Assembly (NCBI RefSeq): GCF_048128805.1
Contig: NC_136002.1
Location: forward strand, 25,936,602-26,000,601
Direction: 5' to 3'
Origin: Centroberyx gerrardi
Lineage: Eukaryota > Chordata > Actinopteri > Beryciformes > Berycidae
Length of the DNA: 64,000 nt
Shown: one piece after another, positions 12,545 to 56,329 of the stretch
How the letters are laid out: each line of letters opens with the position of its first letter
Position numbering within the stretch: the stretch's first letter is position 1
Translations under genes and position numbers: made by a program
Notes under the pieces: generated by a model
Database searches by the model: none
What the model saw: only the letters and a program-made list of their open reading frames with translations
Told to the model about the DNA's origin: nothing

Positions 12545-12960
12545 TGTTAAATTTGAGCAAATCACCCCCCGGTCACACCGCACTGCGACTATGACGGACG
12601 GGACATTGGTTTCGCCAACTAATAAGGCACAACTGAGATAGAGGCCACTTATGATGATTATCCTGCCTGGGCTCTATGTGAGTTCAGGCTCCATGACAAC
12701 GAGATGGCTCAGCAGATCAAGGTCCTGCTCCGAGCGTCCAGAAATCTCGGGGGTGCTTTCTGTCTCCGCTGATCACGGGCCTCTGCGACTCCGGCATCAT
12801 TATCGCAAAACTGCAGCGACAAGGTGGTGCGGGTGGGAGAGGGCTGTGCTGCTGCTGGTGCTCACTTCCCGCCACCTGTCCGCCATACTGCGTCTCCTTG
12901 CTCAATGACACATTCATATTTTTATATCACATGAGCGCGGGGAAGTGGACCGGACCTAAA
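12545..12960. other. GC-rich, CpG-containing island of unknown role
   Basis: Clearly richer in G+C and CpG than the surrounding kilobases. The plus strand has a stop-free run at 12626-12768 containing ATYDDYPAWALCEFRLHD and NEMAQQIKVLLRAS, which I do not recognise. It has no clear start codon and ends at TGA. It could be a remnant of a duplicated exon, a distant promoter island or chance. A 19-G run follows at 13017-13035. Confidence 0.3.
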
Positions 12961-13016
12961 TGGTTAAGAGTGTCAGTGAGACCATTGCGTACTCTTATGG
13001 GTACTGCTGCCTTATT

Positions 13017-13035
13017 GGGGGGGGGGGGGGGGGGG
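13017..13035. repeat. Homopolymer run (G)19
   Basis: Nineteen consecutive G, capable of G-quadruplex formation. Exact length may be an assembly or polymorphism issue. Confidence 0.85.
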
Positions 13036-13279
13036 TGACATTCAGGAGCTGAATCATGAAACGACAGAGAGGAAAAGCACATCAACCTCTGACTCATCGG
13101 AACTTTGCTGTTCCTGTGAATAAAGTCTCTTCACCTACTGGTCGGTGGATAGCTCATCTAACGACAGCGTTTTTGGTCATCCATATTGACTTTCCAAAGA
13201 TGTATTCATACAGCATGTTGGATGCAATATGCTATTGACGAAAACGTGAAGCCTTTATTTGGTGATGCAGTATATAGAC

Positions 13280-13586
13280 CAGTGGTTCGCAACCTTTTTG
13301 GCTTGTGACCCCTTAAAACCCCCCATCAAAGACAGTCCAACCAGACAGTGATTTTCCCTTTTCAGGCTGTTTCATTTAATATCAGAGGAGGCCTAGAGGT
13401 TGAAAACTATTCAGTGTTTCACAAGAAGAAATAAAAATCTTGCGAAAAAAACATAAAAAATAGACATGATCATGAATTTGTATTATAGAAATATGTCTTT
13501 TTCTTATCCCATAAACCATCTAGCAGCCCCCCAAAATGATCTTGCGACCCCCTGGGGGCTCCTGAACCCCAGGTTGAGAACCACTG
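13280..13586. mobile_element. hAT-like MITE with 8-bp TSD
   Basis: 307 bp with termini CAGTGGTTCGCAACCTTTTT and AGGTTGAGAACCACTG in inverted orientation. Flanks ATATAGAC (13272-13279) and CTATAGAC (13587-13594) match at 7 of 8 bases, the 8-bp duplication of hAT elements. Interior contains TTGCGACCCCCTGGGGGCTC, a well-known vertebrate hAT-MITE pattern. Non-coding. Confidence 0.8.
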
Positions 13587-15319
13587 CTATAGACCAGCAT
13601 ACATTTTTGGGATATTTCTGCCTATACAGAGTTATATAATGCATAAGCCTTTATATTATGACTAAAGGAGCTGTAGATGCAGTCTGAATACTGTAGGTTG
13701 GACTTCAAAAGTTTCCACTGTGCTGTTTTTCAACCTTTTCTGTTGTTTGCACTGCTTGGCCCCGCACCGTATCTCCCCACTATAACAATAAGGAATACCT
13801 TTGAAGATGCATAGTAAATAGGATCTGTATAGTTGATGCAGAGTAAATAGCTTTGGCAAACAACTGCAGAAATTGTCTGTTATCCCTTGTTCTTGAAGCC
13901 CATTTTGGCAACTCTTTCTGAAAATCATTTTTACATTAAACTTCATTCACACATGATTTACTGGTATTTTTCTTTTTTTTAATTTCAGACAATAACCCAA
14001 TTCTGTAGGTCTATTGAACTGGTGATGCATATAATTGAATTAGTTTTGAACGTCATGGTAAGGTATTTCAACACAGGGATTTCATCATGTCTCTATAGCT
14101 GGCACTCATTCAGAGACCTCAGCTAATATAAATAGTATTGTTTTGAATTACTTGAAGCAGGAAACATTGCACAGAAGGTTTTGAGTGTTATGATGGAGGG
14201 TTTCACAACTTTTGCATACGCTTAGAAATCTTCATAGTCCTTAAAACGATATACAGTACAATGGCTTTGTGTTATGGCTCATGTGTTCTGTACCTAATAT
14301 GAGCATTACTTATCAGAAATACTTTTTGGGCATTTTGGCATTTGGCCAAGGATACTTTGTTATTCTTATTTGTTGAAAATAATAGCAAAAGAAACCATGA
14401 GTCAGATTGTATAGACTCCATATTGTAATGAGCTGGAAAAGCATTAATCATGCTATGTCTTTCTTAGATGTAAAACAATGATACCGTACCCCTCCAGAAG
14501 TGAGGCTGGAACATTAATTCCGCTAAAATATAATAAATGTTCTGGCATAAGTAGTTGATTACGGTTGTAATAAAATATAACCTCCTAACACAGCCAATGA
14601 TATGCACAATTTTTCACTTAATCAGTTGTAAGCTACTCTGTATTGCCATAAAACATGCACACAAGCATATTGAACCGAGTGTAATGCATTAATGAAGTAA
14701 AGCCATATGCATTGAGGAAAGTATTAATCTGTATCCACCGCTTGAAGTTAAGCATTGATTTCGCGAGTAAATCTATCACAATGTCACAAGAGCTGAAACG
14801 GAGCTCCGTTTCGCTGCATATCAAACTGTTAATTCACAATGTGTTGCATTACCATTTTCAATTCTGCCAAAGTAAACTAGATAATCAAAGCAATTAAAAA
14901 CACAATCAGCTGTGTTTCCAAGTACTGTGTGGAAACTTGGCCCGGCAGCTCTTTGGGATTCTAGACCTTCTCTCCCGATGACCCCTCAAGGTGAACTCTT
15001 GTACGGCTGTCCGTCCCATGAATACTAAATATGGCTGAATTAAACATTTTCTCTCTTCTCACCACTATTTAATCAGTTGTCTTACTGAGCTGTCTGTCTG
15101 GAGTAATCCCCGAGGCTCACCATCACACTGACTGGCATCATAAAGACGACTGGCACGCTACTCTGGAAGTATTCACACTCGCTCAATCCCAGTGGTCCTT
15201 CCTCTCTTTTAGTATGCGTTTTATAGCAACTACAACCCTATAAATCAAGAGAGGCTCTTTGCTGTGTGCCTGCAATGTGCTCTGTCACCTCTTGACCAAC
15301 TCTGAAGTACGATTCATCT

Positions 15320-15346
15320 TTATATATATATATATATATATATATT
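15320..15346. repeat. (TA)n microsatellite
   Basis: About 13 uninterrupted TA units. Confidence 0.9.
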
Positions 15347-15359
15347 GATATTACTGTAT

Positions 15360-15461
15360 GTTTTGTAACTCATGTTGTATTCTTTCCACTGTGAAGCACT
15401 TTGTAACTTTGTTTTGAAAAGTGCTATATAAACAAAGTTTATTATTATTATTATTATTATA
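15360..15461 (+). repeat. Probable retroelement 3' tail ending in (TTA)n
   Basis: Contains CACTTTGTAACTTTGTTTTG, then AAAAGTGCTATATAAACAAAG and a (TTA)8-like tail. This AGTGCTATATAAA-plus-(ATT)n ending is typical of truncated vertebrate L2-type LINE copies. Confidence 0.5.
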
Positions 15462-18400
15462 ATACACAAATACCTATAGATTTATAATTGGTCTTCCTTA
15501 AGTGCCTATGTTTCTAATCAGATCAGGACAGGGATTTGATGCTCTACTGGATGCACTTTTCAAAATGCTAATAACCAACATTTCACACAATAATTAATTG
15601 ATTACAGAGAAGATCAGGCATACTTGTCTCTTTAAATCATGCCAATAAAGTGCAGCGGTTTCATTACAATTTCAAGAAAACATAATCTCTGCTATCAAAG
15701 CTGTGCTAAGATTTCCTATAGCTGTCATTTTATTGGAGGAACATCAGTCTCGCAGTCACTAATATTCCAACTTTAATTAAGTCTCTAGTGAGTTGCTTGG
15801 AAGAATCTCAAGTGCTCAAATCCAAACAGATGGCACGCTATTTTTTGCATACCTTATGCCACAGGTACTCTGTTTTTCCCCAGAAGACTACCCAAGACAA
15901 GGCTTCTCTTTATGTACTCTCCTGGGCCTCTGCGATTCAAAATTCAGCCAAACAACGCAGAAAAGTTTGTTTTAATTAGATCTAAAAATACAATGTAGAA
16001 TAAATCAAATGGCAGACAGACAATCCCAGGGCAGGTTATTTAAGGATATACCACGGAGCATGCGAGTCAGTGTGGATGAATGAGTTGAAAATACAGTGAG
16101 TAGTCCTGTTTCCCTCATCAATCCACGGCCTCCATGTGGCCTGATTCACGCAGCAGAGCCGCTGCCTCGCAAAGTGGAAAGCCCTCATGCAGCAAACAAG
16201 GGAGTTGTATCTGACTAGACACATTCATCTAGACTAATGGCATGGTGATGCATCCAGGGGGATACACAAGCTCATGTTCTTTGTTCCAGATCATTTGACT
16301 CCTCCTAACTTCCACTCGGCCCTGTCACAACTGGAAGTGTGAGTGATCTGTTTAATCTCGTCAAATATGATTAGGCAAAACACATCTCAAGATAATATCC
16401 TACAGTCCTCTGATTCAGCAGCGATATACATGAGGCGTGAATTTTGCAGCTATAATTCAAAGTGTTATAGAAAGGAGGCTTAACTATGCCCTGCCATTAT
16501 CTGCTTGAAAAGCAAATACACTGTTTAAATATATATGAAAGTAAGAAAACATTTAACAAATCTGTCTGTGGGTATTCTGACAAATCCATGCAGACTTTCC
16601 TGAGTGTGCCTGCAATGCAGATCAGCATGATCATGAGATTTTTGCCACACTGACTCTTTCTCCAAGGTTGCTCTAGTGTAGTAAACATGTGGTTATTATT
16701 CTTCCCAGTTCTCTATTAGAATGAGCTGTCAATCAAAGACAAAACCATTTACACAAACAATACAACCTCAGGCTTCTAAGGGCAATGATAACAGACTCCA
16801 CACTCAAACTTCTGGAAATGAAAAGTCGGATATTGAAAAAAGTGAATTTCATCTTCTACTGTCTGCTCTTTGCGCCTCATCTTTGGGTGCAGAACAATGA
16901 TTACAAGTAACTCTTCCAAAATATGTCTGTCCTGCATGGCAGGCAATATGAATGATGACACAATATTAATAAATAAATAAAGAAAACCTCCACTGGACAG
17001 ATTTTTTCCACTTGGCTTAGTGTGATTATTGTCACTGTTGAATCTAAGTTTGGAGGAATCAGTGTACGGGTTACGTCACTGTTTCACTAATACCTATCAG
17101 CATCTGTAATTAAAAACATGATCCAGAGAGGGAACATTTCTTTGTCGCTTCTCTTTAGCATAAGTTAAGTGATGGAATATACTGCATTTGCTTTGCAATC
17201 CCACTCAATCTTTGAAATCCTTTTATCCCTTTATTTCCTCAGCAAATCGCCCAGTGGATTACACAAGGCAATTTACATGCTTGGATAGTGAAAACAAGTG
17301 GAATTACTGTTATTTCCACATAAAACATTGCGCTGCTAATCCAAAAGGAAGACCAGTATTTGTGTCGGGGTTGGAGGGTTTTCTTCATGCATCATCTTGC
17401 CACGGCTCCTCCAGTTGTCACTAATCTACAGCAGAACTGCGGGATGGAAAAAAGAAACAGACTGTGTTGACAGTAGCCCGGTCCCACTTACTGTAAAAAC
17501 TTTACTTTTCCACCACAGCTTTGACTGGGGAGTGAGCGAAGACTCACGAAGTAGCAAAACTAATATGACTATTTAATTCAGCAGTAGCAGCAATACCACT
17601 GCAAGGACCATTTGTTCAGGAATTAATATGATTAACGCCGCAAAATCAGAATTGTGCTGTAATCATAATATGTAAGTGTAATAATGTTTCTTAAGATATT
17701 AATTCATCCCTGAAGGATTTTGCGGGAGACTTCTGTTTTGCTATGATAAGAGCTTATTGTGAGCTGCAGGACTGATATGGACCCTGCCTACAGGGTGCAG
17801 TGGGGATCAGCTTCTTTCAGTCTAGTAAGACTTACAAGGCCTTCTCAGAGGTCACGCTGCGATTGTTACATTGCCCAGGGTATGGTTCTCACATTTCAAG
17901 GGTAAAGAGAAAATCCATTTTCTAACTCACTATTTACTATTACACACGAACGTTTCCCTCTCGATATCCAATTACTAAATTATGAAGGATTCTTAGCATT
18001 ATTTTCTGCTAGGCATTATTCAACACAGTCTATCTCAATTTACATAGCCTAACGAAGCACAGAGCTAAAGGAGTATGATATCGAGGGCTGATGTTTATTT
18101 GAATTGGCTGGGCTTTTTGGTGGTAATGATTATGAAGCGAGCGTTGGGAACTGTTTCTACAAGAGGGGGGGAGCGAGTCGTGTGAAGCGGGCAGATGGCT
18201 GGCCGGACAGTGTGTTGATAATGGCAACATTAGTCTGCTGGGAAGCAACATTATGCTGAAGGTCAATGGGAGCTGAAGAATGGAGGATCGTAATGACTTG
18301 GGCCCCGTGTCCTGGAAAGAGATCTCTCCCTTTAAGGATGTGGAGATATTCAGTATGAGTGCTGTAATCTGCACAGGACTATTACACCAATCCCCAAATT

Positions 18401-18713
18401 AAATTCACTTAACTTCATCTGTGGCAATGAAATAGTGATAATGAACTATACTTTTATGTTACTAAACTGGTAGGGTTTACTGCAAATGTAGTATCGAGAT
18501 TTGTACTGTATGTATTGAAAAGTAGTACAATTAACAAGTGCTTTACTCAGCTGTAAATCATCTATATTTGATAATGTTCATTGCTGTAAATTCACATACT
18601 TGATTATTCAGTTTTCACATATCTCCCTCCTATATTAACAGTATTTTCATAATGGTACCACTGCTTCATTTTATATGCATGCTACTTTTTATATTTCATT
18701 GATCTATGTTTAA

Positions 18714-18735
18714 ACACACACACACACACACACAC
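18714..18735. repeat. (CA)n microsatellite
   Basis: Eleven CA units followed by CGCGCG. Confidence 0.9.
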
Positions 18736-21529
18736 GCGCGTATGTATATCACATATTGACATATTTCTAATTTAGTAATCCATATTCAATCTTCAGTCTG
18801 ACTGCTAGTAACATCTGTATGCAACAACTATAAATAAAGGCAATAACTTAATCCATACGTTAGTAATCCATACTCCTCCCCCATATTTCCCATCAACACA
18901 GTGTACATAATGTGTTTTAACTGGCATCAGTATGTGTTTATAGAACCCCACAATTGTTTACACTCTATTTTATTGCTGTGATTATATTCTATTTGTCATT
19001 TTCCCTGCTGAACCCTACTACTATTTGCTGTTGCAATGATCTAATTTCCCCATAGGGATCAATAGTTTCATCTTATCTGTAATCATTTCACATCACATTA
19101 CAGCAATCAGTCGCATTCCAACATTAAAGACAGAATCCTTGACAATAATTAATAATGTCAAATCAAAAAGTGGTTAACCTCCGAGTTTCCTTGCCCAGGC
19201 TGCTTCTCCAGTTTGTGAAAACTGCTGTGTTGACGTCTGTGGCTAGTTTCATGAAGCCACTTCAAGCATATCGAACTAAACTCCAGTGAGACGGGGGAGG
19301 AATTTGGGGAGACTCAAGTCTTCCTTTTGTCACCCTATATTAATGCACAAATCAAGTGAAGAGCTGAGAGCCTTGGGCAATCTTCCTGAGGAGCTTCATG
19401 GTTTTTTAATCCTTCTACAAGTTGGACACTTTGAATATATTATTAATACTAAAGGCTGAGTAATACTCAACAGTTGCATGGAATATTAATTCCAGCTTTG
19501 GTTATAATGCTGTCTATCAATATGTGGTCGCTTTTATGTAATTCTAGATACGCGGACTGATACTGTGAGACTATGGGTGCAATTTATAATAGTACTGTAA
19601 TACACTATTAGAATGACTGAGTGTATTTGAAAGCAATGAATCTAGTCACAACAAAATGGCAGTTTTCAAGTTGTTCATATTTTAATCCGCACTTTGTCTT
19701 TTTTTTTTTTTTACAGTGGCATAGTTGAAAAATGAATATTCAATACTGGGAAAAAAGCAAACCTCACACATCCCCCATAAAAAGCAAATCAATTACAGCG
19801 ATTAAAACTTTATACAAAATGAGTTATTTATAGCATCATACTGAACTAACAAAATAACATGTATGAGCATTGGCAATGTGGTTTGATGTGTTTGATAGAG
19901 TGACTATATACACTGAGGGGATGTCTGATTCACCAATGGCTCAACATGTCATTAGTACTGTTTGCAGCAAACTCAAAGGCCATAACGGTGATTGTTGTAT
20001 TGTTTTCATGACAGAAGTTATATAATTTACTTAAAAAATGGAAAAGTTAATGTCAGACAACTACTTTTAGTAATAACAGCAATAATATCAATCAATATAG
20101 TATAATATAATAAATGTCAATCAATCATAATAATAAATACATATATTTTTGACCAGAATCTTTACATTTTAAGTAATTCATTAGAATCCCTGTTTGAATA
20201 AGTCTTCAAAAGTGTGAAAACAATCTCATCAAAGTGACAGGAACTGATAAGATCTGAAATTAAAAGCTATAACCAGTGTTCTTCCTTTTTACCAAAATTG
20301 AATACTTACACATTATATACATGCCTTGTGGCAAAACAATCTCCTTGTTTGCCTTTGATAAATGGAAAAACAAAAGTAAGACTTGTGGAATACTTTAAAT
20401 AGATGTACTGTATAGGCTAATATACAAATTTTTAATGTGTCAGGGATCCCAAGATTCAACAATATTCTTCACCAATAATCACGTTAGCAAAGTAATTTAC
20501 AGCAATATCAACACATTGAGCATAGTTGTTCATTAAAGTAACATAAATAATGAACCCGCACAAGGTTCCACTCATTCGGTTTGGATCTTCCATTCTTACA
20601 TCAAATAATAGCTGACCAAAATCGAAGTTCCTCATCCGTGACGATAACTGCTAGTGTTTTTTTAATCTTCATCACGTGTCTGAAACCATCTCTCCATCTA
20701 GACTCATATTGAATCCTGAGACAATAAACAGTTGCTGTGTTTTCCCTCTGTGTTAGTCCTCAGACTTTGTGCTTTAATTTTCTGACTTGTTCTCTGTTGT
20801 TACAAATCAATAACATGAGTGAAAACGGAATTAAACCAATGCGAGAATACACAGACGATGCTAAGAGGGAGCTGATATCATCTAGACACAATCGCAGAGA
20901 CTGTGCTTCTACTTTTTTGTTTTGTCAAAGTGTCTCGCCTGCTTCATGTATTTTTTTAAACATATACAGTATGGCTGTGGTGGGGTAAACTTCGGGTAAC
21001 GTCCAAGACCACTTTCTAAACTCCTAAAAAGATCCATCAGATGTTAACATTTGAGACACTGATGCATGTAACATATTCTTCCCTTAAAGCAAAATTGTTT
21101 GCAAAGCCAAGGTTTTCCCGCTTGCGTTGAAGCACATTTCTCGTCGCTTCCTGATGAAAAAATCTGCAAAAAGGTATACAACAGATACAGTGAGGAGAAT
21201 AGAGAAAATAAAACATCTGTGATAAGTGGAAGAAATGCAGAAAAATGTAGAGCATTTAGGCACCGTAAAACTAAAATGGACACAGAGCCTTGGATAAAAT
21301 CCCAAAATAGTACATGGTTTACATTGATTACAAAAAGGAGAAGGCAATATTGTCAGCAAAAATGCTTCGAAAACAAGCATGTCCTATTAGCATGAGCTTT
21401 CTGGAGAAGACAAAAAAGAATAAGAAATAGATCGTGTGCCGACGCTGAGTCAGCTTAAAATTGCATGTCTGCTGTCAAAAGTTGTCATGAAAGAACGAAA
21501 AAAAAAAAAAAAAAAAGAACAACAGAGGT

Positions 21530-50567
<29,038 letters not shown>

Positions 50568-53513
50568 CTGCGAGATTATGAGACAGAGCCGAGGTCATGG
50601 TCGTGACATGAGTAGATTGCCGTTTTGGTTCGGGTGTTACTGTCTTTTCACTGAATCGTATTAACATAAGATTCAGACTTAACACGATTCAAAGAAAATT
50701 ATCTGTCATCATGATGTCACCCAATTACATTAATGTCATGACGACATCACAGTAAACCAAAGATAACTTAATGTAAGCATAGTCAACATGAACTCCAGCC
50801 TTTGGCAGTTGCTGGAGCTAGAAAATAATGTTTTTACACTCAGAGAACAATGGTAGGTCTCACTCTCCCTGAGCACTTTCCTCACTGCCTTATTGCAGGC
50901 CCCTAATTGGTAGCATGGCCTAATTAGAGGTAGTCATGTTCTGCCGTAGAGTCTAGAGCTGCAGCTGGGTGGTAAATTGACACATAATCCGAGACACTGT
51001 GGGCCTTCGATCCAAGTGACTGCCTTACCCCGAAAAAGCCACTCGTCACAGTGTGCAGAAGACATCCAAACGAGGCCTAATCACCCAGCCTTGCTGGATT
51101 TTACCTTCTTATTCCACATTTGTACTTGTCGTCTCAGCAAAGTCCCCTAATTACATTGCAGAAGCATTTCTACCCCGCCTGTGTTTTATTGAACTCCCAG
51201 CCTTCAAAAAGGCCAGCCTTCAAAAACAACTATCTACCACCAATACTCTTTTGCAGGGAGCTGTGAGAGGACACAGTGCAGGCTAATATGAGCCCGACCA
51301 CACTGGCCCCTTTAATGATGACAACAGTAAACAACTGTATTACAGTTCTCAAGTTCATTTCTGAAACGGGATGTACTGTATTTGCCGGGGAGCATTTCAT
51401 CATCCACAAGTTAATCTTTGCCCATGTTTTGTCTTGATTTCACAGGCCCGCTTTGGTTTCCTCTTGTAACTGCACATAATGTGCCTGAATATGAAGGTGA
51501 CATTGTCTCTGCCTCTCTCAGGTACAGTTCACCACAGGGACGTTTCAACTAAGGGAGCAGCTGTCTGCCTCATTAGTCCAGCTCACATGGGGATCAGAGG
51601 GGGCTGGGATAGCCAAAGGTCTGTGGACCTTCCTTGACCTTGACCGTCCTGATTGAGACCATTGTCAGCGAGAGGTGAAGGTAAAGCGGGCTATAAATAG
51701 CAATGGGAATATGGAAATGATAGCTGTTCCAAGAGTGCACATTACTTATCTGCTAAGAGTGATGTGAATTTAATGATGTAAACACACCAACACACATTTT
51801 ATTACATCATTACGCACAAAATCACATCAACAAGCACCATATTTTGTCATTTACACAATAGTTACATTTAAAAAACAGTTGGCTAGATGTGTGCTGGGAA
51901 GTCCACCACTGCCAACTATGCATGTCATTATATTAAAAACAGGGAAAATGTGAATGCAGTGATGTAGGAGGCTGCAGTACCATGTGCAAGTGATGCTGTG
52001 AGTTCCTGCCTGACTCTCAGCCTCTTTTTCGTGCCATCTTCCCTGTCTGTCTCCACTGTATACTATTCAATACAGCAGAGATGCCGTGAAAAAAACAGGG
52101 AAAAGCAAACAGTAATGAATGTAACCCTTGATCCCTGAGGGGTTTGGGCGGGCGGGGGTACAATGCAAAAGTATGCAGGATTGCTATCACAAAAGCCGTT
52201 GCTGAAATCCTCCTCAATTACGCCTGTGAGGCCAATAAACGCTGCGCACGTAATCACAAAACGTATGGCTGTGTCTTGGGCATTGTTTTAAGGAGTGTCA
52301 GTGCAGGTTGTCTGCACTGCAGCTAACTGGGCTTCACCTAATACATTCATGAAATTCTACTGTCTTGACATACTGTAGCAGCCCACAGTGTGGCAAATGC
52401 TGTCCTGTCTGTAGAAACATAATCCCTAGCACCAACTAGAGAGTGGATTCCATTTTTGAGATGGTGGGTGGAGGGTGGCTGGCTTACTTATACAGTGCCA
52501 AACAACATTTTAGAAAAGGCACTGAACCACAAACTGCTCCAAGGATGCTACACTCCGGGTGACCCTGCGCTCTGACCTATGAAGAAAAGCATATGTGTGT
52601 GTGCATCAAGGAGGGATGTGCAAAAATGTATTCCAGTTAGCTTGTGTAAACTGGCCAATAAAGTTAATGTTTATTTTGCAGGAGCATGGTTTGCAGTTTC
52701 TTATACCTACAGGTTGAACCCACTGGAAAGGGAACAAAACAGTTATGAGTAAAACTCCTGTTCTCTGAGATAGGTAATAGAGGTATGAAGGCGCTCGGTT
52801 CCTCTGATGACCCAAGAGGACTCAGTGAAGTGCAGTGATGAAATGAGGAATAAACCTGTGCATTTGCAATATGCCTTAGGGGGAGGACGGGCCCTCCCCT
52901 ACACACACAGCATTTGGCCTTACAGGCATTTCTACTGCCAGAAAAGGACTTCAATATCGGGTATTGCAGTAGCAGTCTTCTATACTTATATGCATTAGAC
53001 TGAGTGAAAGGGAACTTCTTATTTTCAGTCCAGACTACAGTTTCACAGCTTGCACAGTAGTTTACAGTAAATAGGGTGCAACCTGCCTGCAATGACAGAG
53101 AGTAGGTTAAGTGAGGTTTGAGTATACATCAAGATATCTTGATGTAAGCAGTGGCTGCCCTCTGAAACATGAATACCATTAGCATTTGCTTTTTCATGCT
53201 TGTATCTCTCTTCCTTTAAGTCATGAAGATCATGAGGTGCTACAGAAAAGGAAAAATCAATATGTGATGAGTTTGTCTCTCTCTTCCTCTCTCTCCATAT
53301 ATATGAATATCATCTAGTAAATTATGTCTCCCTATGGTCTTTTTATAAAGGGAAGGGAGCAAGATACGTGCTAAAAATTGAACATTAAATGGCAAAAAAA
53401 CGTCAAAAAAAATATCCAAAAACGAAGTTGTTGTTTTCTTTTCTTTTTTTTTATTAAAATCAAGCTCAATCAATAAAAATCTGACTAATTTGACTAAATC
53501 ATTTTTGTTGTTT

Positions 53514-53544
<31 letters not shown>

Positions 53545-56329
53545 TTTTAATCAAAATAGCTGTACTAGCAACCTGCTTATGGGCCTAACTGTTAAAGCTA
53601 TTGCTGGTCCCTTGGCAGCGCTTACACCTTTCACAATGTTTTTTATGACAGTCACATGGATCTGAGAGCTGGTGTTTTTTTTTTAAGTGCTCAAGCAAAG
53701 TGCTCACTCCAGTGAAAGCTGAAACTGGCAATATCATCCCGAGCTGGAAGATTATGGTCCACATTCAGGTGGGCTACCAGCACACTGATCATCAGTCACA
53801 ATGTCAGCACACACGAGATTAGTCAAGTTGTTTGCTGTGCTTCACACAGTCAAAATGTTGCTGACACATTTCTCCACTGTAATATTAACTTACACACACA
53901 ATCAAGCCATACCGCTTCATAAATCAAATATTTACCCGCGCAGATGAGATTAAGTAGAAATGTAAATGGGAATGGGTGAGGATAGCATCTTCATTGTAAA
54001 CACAAATATTTGATAACTATATATTTTAGGGAGGGAGACACAGTAACAGGCATCTGTTAAAATACCATGCACAGCACAGATGTGTCCTCTTCTTTTCTAT
54101 ATATTTTGCATGGGATGTGTTATGTGAAGCAGGTATATGAATTTGGATATATACGTGTGGTAGGGCTGGCAGTATGCATTGATAATAACCATTTCATTTC
54201 ATCTCCACCAGCCTCTTCTTGCTGTTATCAGAATGCAGCTCAGACCTTCGCCTGATGGAATCTGAGTCTGACAATATTAGAAGCCAAGAATATGATACTT
54301 AGAGTATTGATTTTGCTGGTCCTCTGGTCCAGGTGAGTATCTAGAAGATGAGAATATCAGGAAGATATGAAGTTATGAATCTTTATAATATGTAGGTAAT
54401 GGGAAGCTGATTAATGTCAATGGAGCACCGTATCTCTAATGATGATGTGGAAATCTGTTGGTTGCGTTTTGACATGATACTCATGGCAAATCATGCCATG
54501 CTGAGCTAACAGGTTTGAATACAGGATCATTAGAGAACCATGTTGCATATATAATTTTAAGGACTCCTCCAGTGACCACTGAACCAGGATTTGAGGTGAA
54601 AAATACGAGAAACATCTCTGTTGAGGAGAACAGAGAATTAGTGGAGGAAGAATGAGCCATACCACCCCAAAAGCCTTTCTCAGTTTCAGCTGACTGCACC
54701 AAATAATGGAAAGCAGTGCCTTGATGAATGGCTAGAGAGCAGTCAAGCACACCACTGCAGAATAAACTGTAAACTGCAGGCAGGAGTAAAAAGAAAACAA
54801 ATAACTCAAAAAATAGTTCAAGAAATAGCCAATGCCTGCATTCATTACGGAATAATAACAATTATTAATTTTCATATGAAATGAAATCTCAGGCAGTTTA
54901 TCAAGCCACCAGTTCATCCTTCTGTCCTTGATATTACAAGGGCTTCTTTGCAATAATATAGATGTTAGAGTTGGTGAGCTTTCATCTGCATGCTAATAAG
55001 TCATGGCAACTTTATACAGTGCCTGCCAGTGACAAAATGCAATATAAAAAACATGTATATATGCAATCTGCATACAGTCATGATTGAATAACTGATCACA
55101 TTTCCACTTTCAATATCTGAATGTCAAAAATGGATTTGCTGACATTTAAACATAAAGCCTGAATATATTTTTCAGGCCTTCATAAGCCTATCCATGATTA
55201 CACAGATACATGAAACAACCATGCAAAACAAGGATGAGTTGTTTGATGTGACATAAGTTTTGGTGGGTTTATGTGGCAAATCAAAGGACAATCAAACAAC
55301 AAAAAACATGAATGCAACATTATTCTTATACTCTTAGAATCTCAAGCAAATATGTTCCACATCTCATGGTGTGCCTTTCCCAGCAAAGTCTGGGAGGTTC
55401 TCTTCCTTTGTAACTATATAAAAGTCGAAGCGATATTTGCAAGGTTCTTGTCACTTTAAATGTATGATTGTCATTTTAGGTAAATCACTGCAACATAATA
55501 ATAAATAATAAATAATAATTCCTAATAACACCAGTTTAAAAATACTGTTGTTACAAAGTCAAAACATGAGAGAACACCTTTAAACACCCCTAAATGATAA
55601 ATACAGGTATTTATGAAGGGGATTATGGTTTGCTTTGACTCTCTCAGATAGCCGGTAAAGTTTCTTTGTATTTACATATATTTATTACCAGTAATACCAG
55701 TAATGTTTATTGCTGTTGTTGTCTAAAGTGTATATGAAATCATCAGGCGTCAATTTATGTAAACCTAATTTTAATAAAAAGTTCTTCCTCAACTTGTGCA
55801 CACAGTAAATGCTGTAATGCTGAAAAGTGGTTGGAAAAATATGTGAATAGAAAAGAAAAAAAATCTAATTTCTAGCATTAACATCCACAAGGTATTTAAA
55901 CAGACAATACACTCTTGAGAACCTAATAATTAATCACTGCAATTACTTTAACTTGACATAATTGTAATTAATTGGCTTACTCTAAACTGTGTGGCCTATT
56001 TGCCAACATGTTGGGAGAATATAGGAAGTTGAACACCCCGAGTATATAAATATTCCATTTAATTAAAACTTGAGGCCTCTTGTGGTGTGCATTTCCATGG
56101 TGGAGAGAGCAGGAAATAACAGGGTCTGCTGTCTCCCATGACAGGAAAAGTTAGAGTAATTTTCACATGAGACAAATACAGACAACTCTATGTTCCGCTT
56201 TAGAGTGTGAAGCTTTTCGAAAGGGTGGATGTCATTTGCTCTCAGCATCCTGTTGCCTTTTTCAGATCCAGCATTACCCCCCCCCCTCCCCCCTTCGCTG
56301 GTGTTGAAACACCCTGTCCTCGCTCAGAT
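50568..56329. other. CADM2 intron 1 (part)
   Basis: Searched on the minus strand for a signal-peptide exon ending phase 1; none was convincing. A (GT)n microsatellite at 53517-53544 and a C-rich run near 56276-56292 are the only clear low-complexity features. Confidence 0.45.
53517..53544. repeat. (GT)n microsatellite
   Basis: Fourteen GT units. Confidence 0.9.

Larger units (their letters stand above)
13595..21529. other. Gene-poor interval, probably including the CADM2 3' UTR
   Basis: No exon with recognisable protein similarity on either strand. It holds only microsatellites and a retroelement-like tail near 15340-15470. The minus strand immediately left of 21530 should be the CADM2 3' untranslated region, but its end cannot be placed. 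Confidence 0.45.

Noticed and set aside
12651..12908. 85-codon plus-strand frame and 66-codon minus-strand frame in the GC-rich island
   Set aside because: Low-stop frames are expected in GC-rich DNA; composition is not protein-like and neither is recognisable.
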